Origin: Acidobacteriota bacterium
GTDB lineage: Bacteria > Acidobacteriota > Terriglobia > Terriglobales > Acidobacteriaceae
Assembly: GCA_021805265.1 (NCBI GenBank)
Contig: JAJZFR010000235.1
Coordinates: forward strand, 1-10,885
DNA length: 10,885 nt
Direction of reading: 5' to 3'
Below are positions 1 through 7,043 of the stretch, in pieces. The notes under the pieces are model-generated. The model did no database searches, had not been told where the DNA came from, and worked only from the letters and a program-made list of their open reading frames with translations. Position 1 is the stretch's first letter, and every line of letters starts with the position of its first letter. The position numbers and the translations under genes were made by a program.

Positions 1-798
1 CCGGTGCTGGCGCGTGCGCCGCTGCTGTTGAGCGAGTCTCTGCTGTTTCCGTACAAGGAAGGATTGAGTTTCGAGCAGGATGTGTGGATGGACAAGGGGC
101 GTGAGGCTGCCTTCGCAGGAGCGCTGGATCGACCGCCATCGTCGAGCTGGGAGGTGATGAATCCGCGCATGTATGAGCAGAAGATGCAGGCACCGATTCC
201 AGCGATGCCGGATATTCACCCTCTGGTGGATGCGCGTTATCGCCCTTATGATATTGGACAGATTGGCCAGCTCGACCTGCGAATTCTGGCCGAGCTTTAC
301 GGTGGGCCTGCGGCGGCGCGACGCCTGACCTCGGCGTGGGATGGAGGGATTTACTGGGCAGGCCAGTTGAAGTCTGCGCACAGTGCGGCGGAGCAGGCGA
401 GCACGGCTTCCATCGCGTTGCTGTATCTTTCGGCGTGGAAGAATCCGGCGTCGGCGCGGGTGTTTGCCGCGATGTATGCCAACGAACTGGGCGAGAAATA
501 TTCCGGAGTGAAGGCTGTGGCTGGAACGGGCGGGTCGGCGGGGGACGATCAGGTTTATTCGACGAGCGAAGGCCCGGTGCTGATTCGTGTGCGCGACAGA
601 TATGTTTTTGTCGCGGAGAGCTTCGATGTGGAGACGGCGCGCAAGCTGGGCGACCTGATGATCGACGCGCAGGGAACCGGTGAGTTGCAGACGGCGAGCA
701 GTGTGGCCTCACACCGGGAGCAGGTGGAGGATTTGTCGTCGAGCTGGATTCGTTTTGTCGGCTCGTGCGGGGTGATGAAGGCGGCGCTGGGTCGATGA
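1..798 (+). CDS. C-terminal part of an uncharacterised protein (5' end outside the window)
   Basis: The reading frame is open from the first base, so the gene begins upstream and only about 265 C-terminal residues are visible. I do not recognise a named family with certainty. Near the start, the stretch FPYKEGLSF, then DRPPSSSWEVMNPRMY, resembles a pattern I recall from secreted bacterial proteins of unknown function that carry an upstream metallopeptidase-like region (an 'LPY..G..F' block, then 'PP.ST.q.lHP..Y'). That upstream region is not in the window, so no catalytic residue can be checked. The C-terminal half alternates Ala-rich helices and strands (VYSTSEGPVLIRVRDRYVFVAESFD, shown here only as the segment around residues 185-210) with no membrane segment. 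The stop codon overlaps the start of the phosphatase gene as ATGA, so the two are probably cotranscribed. Function unassigned; the family resemblance is inference. Confidence 0.75.
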   Translation, partial: PVLARAPLLLSESLLFPYKEGLSFEQDVWMDKGREAAFAGALDRPPSSSWEVMNPRMYEQKMQAPIPAMPDIHPLVDARYRPYDIGQIGQLDLRILAELYGGPAAARRLTSAWDGGIYWAGQLKSAHSAAEQASTASIALLYLSAWKNPASARVFAAMYANELGEKYSGVKAVAGTGGSAGDDQVYSTSEGPVLIRVRDRYVFVAESFDVETARKLGDLMIDAQGTGELQTASSVASHREQVEDLSSSWIRFVGSCGVMKAALGR

Positions 799-1322
799 CG
801 TTAGCGCGTACGAGCGAGCGAATGCGAGAGGTTTTTCCGCGCGTCTTGGTTGGCGATTTGTCGTGCTGTCTTGCGGGCACCGTGGATTGTGCAGTGGTGC
901 ATGGTTGCAAGGATCCGTGTCATCGGCGGGCGGTTGGATATGGTGGCAGTCTTGCGAAAAATCATCCGGAATATCTGATGCGGGAAGAGGCCGACGACCT
1001 GTGGCTGAACCTGATCGACCCGCCGGTGCCGCTCTTTCAGGCGGAGACGTTTCTGCGCTTTCTGGCCTTTGCAGGTGCGCATCATGATCGCGGAGCGGCG
1101 GTGCTGATTCATTGCAATCAGGGTGAGTCGCGGTCGGCTTCGCTGGCGCTGCTGTTGCTGGCAAAGCATCTGCACGCGCTTCCTGAAAATACTTACGACG
1201 CGGCACGGAGCGCGTACGAAGCTCTCGATGGCAGCTATCGTCCCGGAGCAGGGATTGCGCGGTTTCTGAGCGAGCAGTGGAGCGTGATCCATTGCCCGTG
1301 CGCGCGCTGTGAGGCTCGATGA
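795..1322 (+). CDS. Small dual-specificity-type protein phosphatase (Cys-based, HCX5R)
   Basis: A 175-residue soluble protein with the cysteine-phosphatase P-loop HCNQGESRS: nucleophile Cys107, phosphate-binding Arg113, followed by a hydrophobic helix (SLALLLLAKHL) as in dual-specificity phosphatases. Asp75 in LNLIDPP sits where the general acid would be. The N-terminal part contains VHGCKDPCHRRAVGYGGSL and then NHPEYL. I recall a similar pattern (H-x-C-K-x-P-x-H-R-x-A-x-G-Y) from small phosphatase-like proteins of phages and bacteria rather than from eukaryotic-type DSPs. The start is taken at the ATG that overlaps the preceding stop (ATGA); an in-frame GTG at 765 lies inside the upstream gene and is less likely. 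The substrate could be a phosphoprotein, a nucleotide or a phospho-sugar; nothing here decides. Family confident, biological role unknown. Confidence 0.8.
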   Translation: MTLARTSERMREVFPRVLVGDLSCCLAGTVDCAVVHGCKDPCHRRAVGYGGSLAKNHPEYLMREEADDLWLNLIDPPVPLFQAETFLRFLAFAGAHHDRGAAVLIHCNQGESRSASLALLLLAKHLHALPENTYDAARSAYEALDGSYRPGAGIARFLSEQWSVIHCPCARCEAR

Positions 1323-1411
1323 GTCGCCGCGTACGTCGTGTCGATATACTGAAATGTCTGGCGGACTTGGGTCGCGGAATATGACCCTGGTTTCGGTCCG
1401 TCGGGGGAGCG

Positions 1412-2296
1412 ATGAGCGTGCAAGAGGGAACAGTGCAGGCAGAGATCGGCATCATTGGCGGCAGCGGACTTTACTCGATGCCAGGCTTGACGAACGTGCG
1501 GGAAATGGCCGTGGAAACGCCCTTTGGCGCGCCTTCGGACGAGTTTGTTCTGGGCGAACTCGAGGGGCGCAGGGTGGTGTTTCTGGCGCGTCACGGGCGG
1601 GGTCACAAGCTGTTGCCTTCGGAGTTGAACTTCCGCGCGAATATGTATGCGATGAAGCTGCTGGGCGTCGAGCGTATCCTGTCTGTCTCCGCAGTCGGCT
1701 CGCTGAAGCAGGAGCACAAGCCGACGGATTTTGTGATCCCCGACCAGTTCCTGGATCGTACGTTTCACCGCGCGAGCACCTTCTTTGGCGAAGGGATTGT
1801 TGGCCATGTCGGGTTTGGCGATCCGGTCTGCGCGACGGTTGCCGAAGCGGCGGCTGTGGCCTGTGAACAGGCGGGCGTGGTGGGCAAGCGGGGCGGCGTG
1901 TATGTGTGCATGGAAGGGCCGCAGTTTTCGACCAGGGCAGAGTCGAATCTGTATCGAAGCTGGGGCGCGGATGTGATCGGGATGACCAACCTGCAGGAGG
2001 CGAAGCTGGCGCGCGAAGCGGAGATTTGCTACGCGACCGTGGCGATGGTGACCGACTACGACTGCTGGCATCCGGAGCACGACGCGGTGACGATCGACCA
2101 GATTGTGGCGGTGCTGCACCAGAACGCGGCGAATGCGGCAAGGGTGGTGCGCGCGGCGGTTGCGGCGCTGCCAGCGGGGGAACGGAAGTGCGGCTGCGCA
2201 ACGGCCGCCAAGTATGCCATTCTGACGCAGCCGGAGGCGATTCCCGAAGCGACGAAGGATAAGCTGCGCTTGTTGTATGGCAAGTACTTCGGCTGA
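1412..2296 (+). CDS. mtnP: S-methyl-5'-thioadenosine phosphorylase (MTAP)
   Basis: Phosphorolysis of 5'-methylthioadenosine, the by-product of polyamine and other SAM-dependent syntheses, to adenine and 5-methylthioribose-1-phosphate in the cytoplasm. The 294-residue protein shows the family landmarks in order: phosphate-binding IIGGSGLYS (residues 14-22), FLARHGRGH (58-65), SAVGSL (93-98), VIPDQFLDRT (108-117), MEGPQFSTRAES (168-178), GMTNLQEAKLAREAEICYAT (190-209), and MVTDYDCWH (212-220). Asp215 and Asp217 mark adenine specificity and separate MTAP from guanine/hypoxanthine PNPs. The ATG has GGGGGAG only about 2 nt upstream; an in-frame GTG at 1433 (codon 8) has an AGAGGGA-like site with better spacing and would give 287 residues, so the true start may be 1433. 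A 42-nt gap separates it from the kinase, so cotranscription is likely. Confidence 0.95.
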   Translation: MSVQEGTVQAEIGIIGGSGLYSMPGLTNVREMAVETPFGAPSDEFVLGELEGRRVVFLARHGRGHKLLPSELNFRANMYAMKLLGVERILSVSAVGSLKQEHKPTDFVIPDQFLDRTFHRASTFFGEGIVGHVGFGDPVCATVAEAAAVACEQAGVVGKRGGVYVCMEGPQFSTRAESNLYRSWGADVIGMTNLQEAKLAREAEICYATVAMVTDYDCWHPEHDAVTIDQIVAVLHQNAANAARVVRAAVAALPAGERKCGCATAAKYAILTQPEAIPEATKDKLRLLYGKYFG

Positions 2297-2338
2297 TTGC
2301 AACTCGAAACAAAAGTTGAGCGGAGAAGACGAGACAGA

Positions 2339-3271
2339 ATGTCGATTACCGTGGTTGGTTCGGTAGCCTTTGATTCGATTGAAACGCCTGTCGGGCGGCG
2401 GGAGCGCTGCCTTGGCGGAGCGGCTACTTATTTTGCGCTGGCAGCGAGTTACTTCACCGCCGTGCGCGTGATTGCCGTGGTGGGTGAAGATTTCAGCGCC
2501 GCTGAAGAGGCTGTTTTTACAGCGCGCGGGATCGATCTGCGCGGGCTGGAACGCGCTGCGGGCAAGAGCTTTTTCTGGGCGGGGAATTATCTGGAGAATC
2601 TGAATGAAGCGAAGACGGAACAGACGGACCTGAACGTCTTCTCGAGCTTCAATCCGCAGATTCCCGAGGCATATCTCGACTCGGATTTTTTGTTTCTTGC
2701 GAATATCGATCCGGTGCTTCAGAAGCGGGTTCGCGAGGCTATGCCGCAGGCGCGCCTGGTGTGCGGCGACACGATGAATTACTGGATCAACGACCATCGC
2801 GCGGCGCTCGTGGAAGTGTTGCCCGCGATGGACGTGCTGCTGATCAACGATACGGAGACGCGTCTGCTCTCGGGCAAGCAAAATTCCGTTCAGGCGGCGC
2901 GCGACGTGCTTGCGCTGGGGCCGAGGGCGCTGGTGGTCAAGCACGGCGAGTATGGCGCGACGGCATTCTTTGAGGCGGGTGCATTTGGAGAAAATGTTGA
3001 CGCTCGGCGAGCCTTTCGCGCGCCCGCGCTGCCTCTGGCCGAGGTGGTGGATCCGACCGGCGCAGGAGATAGTTTTGCGGGCGGATTTTTTGGATACATT
3101 GCGTCGCAGCCGGAGTTGACTCGAGCGGTCTTTCGTCGCGCAATGTTTTACGGCAGCGTGATGGGGTCGTTTGCGGTGGAGCGCTTTGGCACCGAGCGGT
3201 TGCAGGAGCTAAGCCGCGAAGAGATCGATGCTCGCTTCGAGCGGTTGCGCGAGTTGACGCATCTGGATTGA
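2339..3271 (+). CDS. PfkB-family sugar/nucleoside kinase
   Basis: A 310-residue ribokinase-superfamily kinase. The N-terminal strand VVGSVAFDSIETPVG (5-19), the substrate-lid GGAATYFALAAS (26-37) and the PfkB signature VVDPTGAGDSFAGGFFGY (236-253) are all present, with Asp244 as catalytic base and GAGD as the anion hole. KHGEYGA (201-207) is the usual ATP-proximal glycine loop. Between them, LANIDPVLQ (120-128) and CGDTMNYWI (142-150) are typical of a PfkB subgroup that I recall next to MTAP genes in several phyla. The start is the ATG preceded by GGAGAAG about 10 nt upstream; a TTG directly after the mtnP stop (2297) is also in frame but has no good ribosome site. The substrate is not evident: MTAP already releases a phosphorylated sugar, so this is not simply methylthioribose kinase (MtnK, a different fold). 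Adenosine, ribose or a deoxysugar are possible. Confidence 0.88.
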   Translation: MSITVVGSVAFDSIETPVGRRERCLGGAATYFALAASYFTAVRVIAVVGEDFSAAEEAVFTARGIDLRGLERAAGKSFFWAGNYLENLNEAKTEQTDLNVFSSFNPQIPEAYLDSDFLFLANIDPVLQKRVREAMPQARLVCGDTMNYWINDHRAALVEVLPAMDVLLINDTETRLLSGKQNSVQAARDVLALGPRALVVKHGEYGATAFFEAGAFGENVDARRAFRAPALPLAEVVDPTGAGDSFAGGFFGYIASQPELTRAVFRRAMFYGSVMGSFAVERFGTERLQELSREEIDARFERLRELTHLD

Positions 3272-3282
3272 CGAGAGCTGCG

Positions 3283-3288
3283 AAGGAG
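3283..3288 (+). promoter_or_regulatory. Shine-Dalgarno site selecting a TTG start
   Basis: AAGGAG lies 6 nt before the TTG at 3295. This is the best ribosome-binding site in the vicinity and favours 3295 over the upstream in-frame TTG at 3268, which overlaps the kinase stop and has no purine-rich site before it. Confidence 0.6.
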
Positions 3289-3294
3289 TTGAGA

Positions 3295-4992
3295 TTGCCT
3301 CCATCCCGTTTCCATGCGCCTGGTGAAAGGGAAGCGCCGGCACTGCCAGGCGTGGGCGAGCAGTTGTGGCTGCTCGGCGCAGCGCTGGCCGCTTCGCTTG
3401 CTGCGATTTTCTGGAGCGCGCGCCATCATGTGTTTCTGTTGTATGGAGACGCCGAGGCGCACCTGCATATTGCGCGACGACTCTTCGATTCGCATCGCGC
3501 GGGGCTGGGCCAGCTTGGGTCGGTGTGGCTGCCGCTGCCGCATCTAATCCTCGCGCCGTTCGCTGCGGTCGATGGTTGGTGGCGCGATGGATTTGCTCCG
3601 GTGGTTCCTGCGGCGCTTTGTTATCTGGTCGCGGTGCCGGGGTTGTATCGATTGTTGCGGAAGTGGCTTGAGCCGCTGCCGTCAGCCCTATCGGCAGCGC
3701 TCTTCGCGGCGAATCCAAACCTGCTCTACTTGCAGACGACGGCGATGACGGAGCCGCTGTTTCTAGCTGAACTGATCTGGTCGGTGCTGCTTCTGGTCGA
3801 GTGGCGCGGCGCGCTCGATGCGTCCGCCGCGAAGATAAATTCCTCGTTGGGTGCGCGGCATCTCTGGCCGTTGACGGGGGTGTTGGTTTGCGCAGTTGCG
3901 ACGCGCTATGACGGATGGATTCTTGCCTTTGTCGCGTGGCTGATGATGGCTATCACGTTGCTCCGGCGTGGCGGGCTTTTTCAGAGGCGATTCATTGCCG
4001 CGAGTTTTGCGCTGCTGGCTGCGCCGGTGTTGTGGATGGTTTACAACTCGGTTTATTTTGGCGACTGGCTGGACTTCTTGCGCGGGCCGTATTCGGCAAA
4101 GGCGATCGAGATGCGGACATCGAGCGGAGTTTTTCCGCCGCATCCGGGCTGGCATGACCCGTGGGTTTCAACCCTGTTTTTCTGGAAGGCATCGGAGCTT
4201 GACGCGTTTGCGCGTGGCTGGGGATGGGTGCTGCTGATGTTTTCGGTTGCCGGGCTGCTGCTGCTGTTTGCGCGCGGGAGGTTTGACGCAGATCATGGCA
4301 ATGGTGGCGGAAGATGTGTTGTACCGGGGCTGCGCTGGACGCTGCTGCTGTGGTTTCCATTACCGTTTTATGCCTACTCGGTGAGCTATGGATCGGTGCC
4401 GATCTTTCTGCCTGTCTGGTGGCCTCACTCGTGGTACAACACGCGGTACGGGATGGAGATGCTGCCCGGTTTTGCGTTCGCCTTCGGGTTTGCTGCGGAG
4501 CGACTACTGAATGCGACGCGACAACGAACGGTGGTTGCGGTGGCGCTGGGCTTCATGCTGGTCGCGAACCTTGGCGAGATGCTGGAGCAGGGGCCGCTGG
4601 TCTTTGTGGAGGGGCGCAGGAATTACGAGGCGCGCGGCTACTACAATACGGCGATTGGCGGGGTTATCGCGCGGCTTCACGAGCTGGACCCGCGTGGGTT
4701 GCTGCTGCTCGATACGTCGAGTTTTCCGACGATCGTTCCACGCGCGGGGATGACGTATCGCGAGACGCTGAACGAAAGCGACAAGGAGTTTTTCCGCGCT
4801 GCGCTGGCCGCGCCCGCTGCTCATGCTGACATGGTGCTGGCGTTTGCGGGCGACGAGGTTGCGGCGGCGGTGCGCGCGCATCCGGACGATCTGCGGCTGG
4901 CGCAGTGTTTCCACTCGTCCGGGCAGGCGGATGCCTGTCTTTATATCTCGGAGCTTTCGCCGCTGGCGCGCGGGAATGCCGGCGGTCCATGA
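3295..4992 (+). CDS. Polytopic GT-C-type glycosyltransferase-like membrane protein
   Basis: A 565-residue integral membrane protein with roughly ten hydrophobic segments, beginning at about residues 24-42 (LWLLGAALAASLAAIFW). After the first segment comes FLLYGDAEAHLHIARRL with Asp52 and Glu54: an acidic motif in the first extracytoplasmic loop followed by an amphipathic helix, as in GT-C glycosyltransferases (ArnT/PMT/GT39/GT83-like) that use lipid-linked sugar donors. A later loop has PVWWPHSWYNTRYGMEM, also reminiscent of this superfamily, and the last 120 or so residues are soluble. The family assignment is by fold pattern only; substrate and acceptor are unknown. The TTG start at 3295 is chosen for its AAGGAG site; TTG 3268 would add nine residues. 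It follows the kinase by 23 nt, so it is probably in the mtnP operon, though no functional link is obvious. Confidence 0.72.
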   Translation: MPPSRFHAPGEREAPALPGVGEQLWLLGAALAASLAAIFWSARHHVFLLYGDAEAHLHIARRLFDSHRAGLGQLGSVWLPLPHLILAPFAAVDGWWRDGFAPVVPAALCYLVAVPGLYRLLRKWLEPLPSALSAALFAANPNLLYLQTTAMTEPLFLAELIWSVLLLVEWRGALDASAAKINSSLGARHLWPLTGVLVCAVATRYDGWILAFVAWLMMAITLLRRGGLFQRRFIAASFALLAAPVLWMVYNSVYFGDWLDFLRGPYSAKAIEMRTSSGVFPPHPGWHDPWVSTLFFWKASELDAFARGWGWVLLMFSVAGLLLLFARGRFDADHGNGGGRCVVPGLRWTLLLWFPLPFYAYSVSYGSVPIFLPVWWPHSWYNTRYGMEMLPGFAFAFGFAAERLLNATRQRTVVAVALGFMLVANLGEMLEQGPLVFVEGRRNYEARGYYNTAIGGVIARLHELDPRGLLLLDTSSFPTIVPRAGMTYRETLNESDKEFFRAALAAPAAHADMVLAFAGDEVAAAVRAHPDDLRLAQCFHSSGQADACLYISELSPLARGNAGGP

Positions 4993-5225
4993 CACCGCTG
5001 ACGATAGAGGATGCGCGGTGATAGCATCGGGCAGGGAACTAGAGCAGTTTCACAGTTACTGTGCCCGAACCAGAATTGCGAGGTGCAGCTTTTCTTAAGG
5101 AAAAGCTGCGCGAATATTCACTCCCGCTGGGTAGACCTACTGTGGAACTGCTTTAGCGGCACAAAATACTCAAGCGGAAGCGGCCTGGCAAGCCTGGGCG
5201 AGCCTGGATAAGGACGACGAATTTC
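4993..5225. other. Intergenic region upstream of the DapF-like gene
   Basis: A gap of 233 bp, the longest non-coding stretch in the window. It holds a weak inverted repeat CACCGC/GCGGTG (4993-4998 with 5015-5020) just after the upstream stop, the 118-bp repeat copy A, and a leader of about 70 nt with the short direct repeat GCCTGG occurring three times (about 5183-5208). AAGGA (5210-5214), 11 nt before the TTG, is the likely ribosome site of the next gene. A promoter for the downstream block should lie here, but I find only a poor candidate (TGGAAC at 5143, AATACT at 5165), which would overlap the repeat's right arm. Confidence 0.5.
5039..5156 (+). repeat. Short palindromic interspersed repeat, copy A (MITE-like, with inverted ends)
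   Basis: Positions 5039-5133 match the reverse complement of 9242-9336 at 88 of 95 bases without gaps. Inside is a perfect 10-bp stem with a 5-nt loop (GCAGCTTTTC, loop TTAAG, GAAAAGCTGC; 5085-5109). The left end, CTAGAGCAGTTTCACAGT (5039-5056), is matched in inverse orientation by ACTGTGGAACTGCTTTAG (5139-5156), 16 of 18 positions, so the 118-bp unit has terminal inverted repeats. CACAGT-T-ACTGTG (5051-5063) is a second small palindrome. The TA near each outer end is compatible with a TA-targeting miniature element, but that is inference. It sits in the gap between the membrane protein and the DapF-like gene, both plus strand. No ORF in it is credible. Confidence 0.85.
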
Positions 5226-6086
5226 TTGATTCCATTTACCAAAGCGCACGCCTGTGGCAATGATTTCCTGATCGTTGCGGAAGCGGACACGAAGGGCCTC
5301 GATCAAGCCTCGCTTGCGGCGCAGCTTTGCCAGCGGAACACCGGCATTGGCGCGGACGGGGTGGAGTTCTTCGAGTGGACGGGCGAGCTTTCCGGGCGCG
5401 TCCGCCTGTATAACGCCGACGGGTCGGTGGCGGAGATCAGCGGCAACGGCACACGCTGCGTGGCCGCGTGGATGGCCGAGGAGCGCAACTGCCAGCCCGG
5501 CGAGAGCCTGATGATCGAGACCGATGCGGGGCCGCGCATGTGTCGGATCGAGGAGTTTCGCGCGAGCGCGGATCAGGGGCCGACGGCTCTGATCACGACC
5601 GACATGGAAGTGCCGGAGTGGGAGCGGCGCGCGCTTGAACTGGCGGATGGCACGGTGATCGAAGGGGTTTTTGTTTCGATGGGGAATCCTCACTTTGTGA
5701 TTCTTGTGGAGAATCCACGGAGCGAAGACGGGGCGTTGGATTTTTCGCTGGCGGAGCGAAGCTGGCAGGAGATTGGCGAGGAGATTTGTTTTCATCCGGA
5801 TTTTCCCGAGCAGACGAATGTCGAGTTTGTGCAGCGGATGGCATCCGGCCGTGGGCGGCGCGACCAGGTGGCGCTGCGCATCTTCGAGCGCGGTGTGGGA
5901 CCGACGAGTTCGTCCGGCACGGGCACTTCGGCAGCGGCGACGGCGATGATCGCAGCGTGGGGCGGGCAGTCTCCGGTCGAGGTGTTTGCGCCGGGCGGGA
6001 TGCAGACGGTGAACTGGCCGGGCGCGGAAGAGCCGCTGCTGCTGACGGGGCCGGCGACGCTGGTGGCGCGCGGCGAGGCCTGGTAG
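5226..6086 (+). CDS. dapF: Diaminopimelate epimerase-like protein with both catalytic Cys replaced by Ser
   Basis: DapF interconverts LL- and meso-diaminopimelate for lysine and peptidoglycan synthesis, using two cysteines as paired acid/base. This 286-residue protein has normal family length and both halves of the fold. Conserved ligand-binding motifs are visible: GNDF (Asn12), NADGS (Asn63), GNPHFV (Asn154), TNVEFV (Asn198) and FERG (Glu221-Arg222). However, the first catalytic site reads AEISGNGTRC, with Ser72 (AGC, 5439-5441) where canonical DapF has Cys, and the second reads GPTSSSGTG, with Ser230 (TCC, 5913-5915) in place of the Cys of ACGTG; the usual Glu of GET is Pro226. Start is TTG with AAGGA 11 nt upstream. 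It leads a murein-recycling block, with LdcA 3 nt downstream. Family is certain; whether it is an active epimerase is doubtful, so the symbol denotes homology. Confidence 0.88.
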   Translation: MIPFTKAHACGNDFLIVAEADTKGLDQASLAAQLCQRNTGIGADGVEFFEWTGELSGRVRLYNADGSVAEISGNGTRCVAAWMAEERNCQPGESLMIETDAGPRMCRIEEFRASADQGPTALITTDMEVPEWERRALELADGTVIEGVFVSMGNPHFVILVENPRSEDGALDFSLAERSWQEIGEEICFHPDFPEQTNVEFVQRMASGRGRRDQVALRIFERGVGPTSSSGTGTSAAATAMIAAWGGQSPVEVFAPGGMQTVNWPGAEEPLLLTGPATLVARGEAW

Positions 6087-6089
6087 CCC

Positions 6090-7043
6090 ATGGACCCGCT
6101 GCATACCTTGTTGAAGCCGCTCGCGGCCGCAGTTGGGGTGAAGGCGATGGCGTTGTCGCCCGCATCGACACCGGATGCCGGGCGCGTGAGGCGGGGAATG
6201 GAAGCGCTGGGGACGCTGGGATTCCTGCCGGTTGAGGCGGCGCACATGCTCACGCGCGGGCCGCTTTATTTTGCGGGGACGGTCGAGCAGCGATTGCTCG
6301 ATCTGCACGCGGCCTTTGCCGATGATACGGTGCGATTGATCTTTTCTACGCGCGGCGGGTATGGGTCCAACCATCTTCTGGACGGTCTGGATATGGACCT
6401 GTTGGCGGCGCATCCCAAGCCGATGTTCGGTTACAGCGACCTGACGGCACTGCAACTGACGTTGCTGGATACGATTCATCTTCCGGCGTTTCATGGGCCG
6501 ATGATTTCGCCGGATTTTGCGCGCGAGGACGGCGTCCACCTGCCGAGCCTGCTGGCCGCGCTGGCTGGGGAGCCCTATACGGTGGGCGCGGGGGAAGGTT
6601 TGCGTCTGCTGCGCGCGGGGCGCGAGACGCGGCCGGTTCGCGGCACACTTTACGGCGGCTGCCTGAGCATTCTGGTTGCGCTGCTGGGCACGGCCTTCGA
6701 GCCGCGCACGGAAGGCAAGATACTTTTTCTGGAGGATGTGGGGGTGAAGCCTTATCAGCTTCATCGGATGCTGTGGCAGATGAAGCAGGCGGAAAAACTG
6801 GACGGAGTGAAGGCGATCATTTTTGGCGAGATGCTGGATTGCGTCTCGGCCGGGGCGCGGCCTGAGCTGGTGGAAGAGGCGATTCTGAGCGCGCTCGAAG
6901 AGTTCGAGGGACCGATTGCGATTGGCCTGCGCAGCGGCCACGTGTCGCGCGCAAACGTGACGCTGACACTGGGCGTCGAGGCCGAGCTGTCGCAGGGAGA
7001 CGCGCCGGAACTGCGGATGCTGGAAGCGGCGGTAGCGCGATGA
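6090..7043 (+). CDS. ldcA: LD-carboxypeptidase (peptidase family S66, LdcA/MccF type)
   Basis: A 317-residue cytoplasmic serine peptidase, without signal peptide or membrane segment. LdcA removes the terminal D-Ala from L-Ala-gamma-D-Glu-meso-DAP-D-Ala muropeptides during peptidoglycan recycling. The Ser-Glu-His triad is visible: Ser116 in FGYSDLTAL, Glu215 in LFLEDVG, and His284 in SGHV. The positions agree almost exactly with the triad I recall for the Pseudomonas aeruginosa enzyme (115/217/285). STRGGYGSNHLLDGLD (86-101) is the family's substrate-loop signature. MccF-like peptidases share the fold and act on microcin C-type substrates, but the immediate linkage to mpl favours the murein role. 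The ATG lies 3 nt after the dapF-like stop, and its stop overlaps the mpl start as ATGA, indicating translational coupling. Confidence 0.9.
   Translation: MDPLHTLLKPLAAAVGVKAMALSPASTPDAGRVRRGMEALGTLGFLPVEAAHMLTRGPLYFAGTVEQRLLDLHAAFADDTVRLIFSTRGGYGSNHLLDGLDMDLLAAHPKPMFGYSDLTALQLTLLDTIHLPAFHGPMISPDFAREDGVHLPSLLAALAGEPYTVGAGEGLRLLRAGRETRPVRGTLYGGCLSILVALLGTAFEPRTEGKILFLEDVGVKPYQLHRMLWQMKQAEKLDGVKAIIFGEMLDCVSAGARPELVEEAILSALEEFEGPIAIGLRSGHVSRANVTLTLGVEAELSQGDAPELRMLEAAVAR

Noticed and set aside
1345..1350. TATACT as a -10 box for mtnP
   Set aside because: The hexamer is good, but the sequence 17 nt upstream (around 1322-1327) bears no resemblance to a -35 box, so I do not call a promoter.
1369..1387. 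Inverted repeat GGGTC-N9-GACCC upstream of mtnP as an operator or riboswitch stem
   Set aside because: A 5-bp arm in high-GC DNA is expected by chance, and I see no SAM-riboswitch-like structure in the 89-bp gap.
4993..5020. CACCGC/GCGGTG inverted repeat after the membrane-protein stop as a terminator
   Set aside because: Six-bp stem, 16-nt loop and no U-tract; too weak to annotate.
5085..5109. Perfect hairpin read as a Rho-independent terminator
   Set aside because: The stem is strong but AT-rich at the loop and is not followed by a T-run on either strand; it is better described as part of the repeat, though a role at transcript ends is not excluded.
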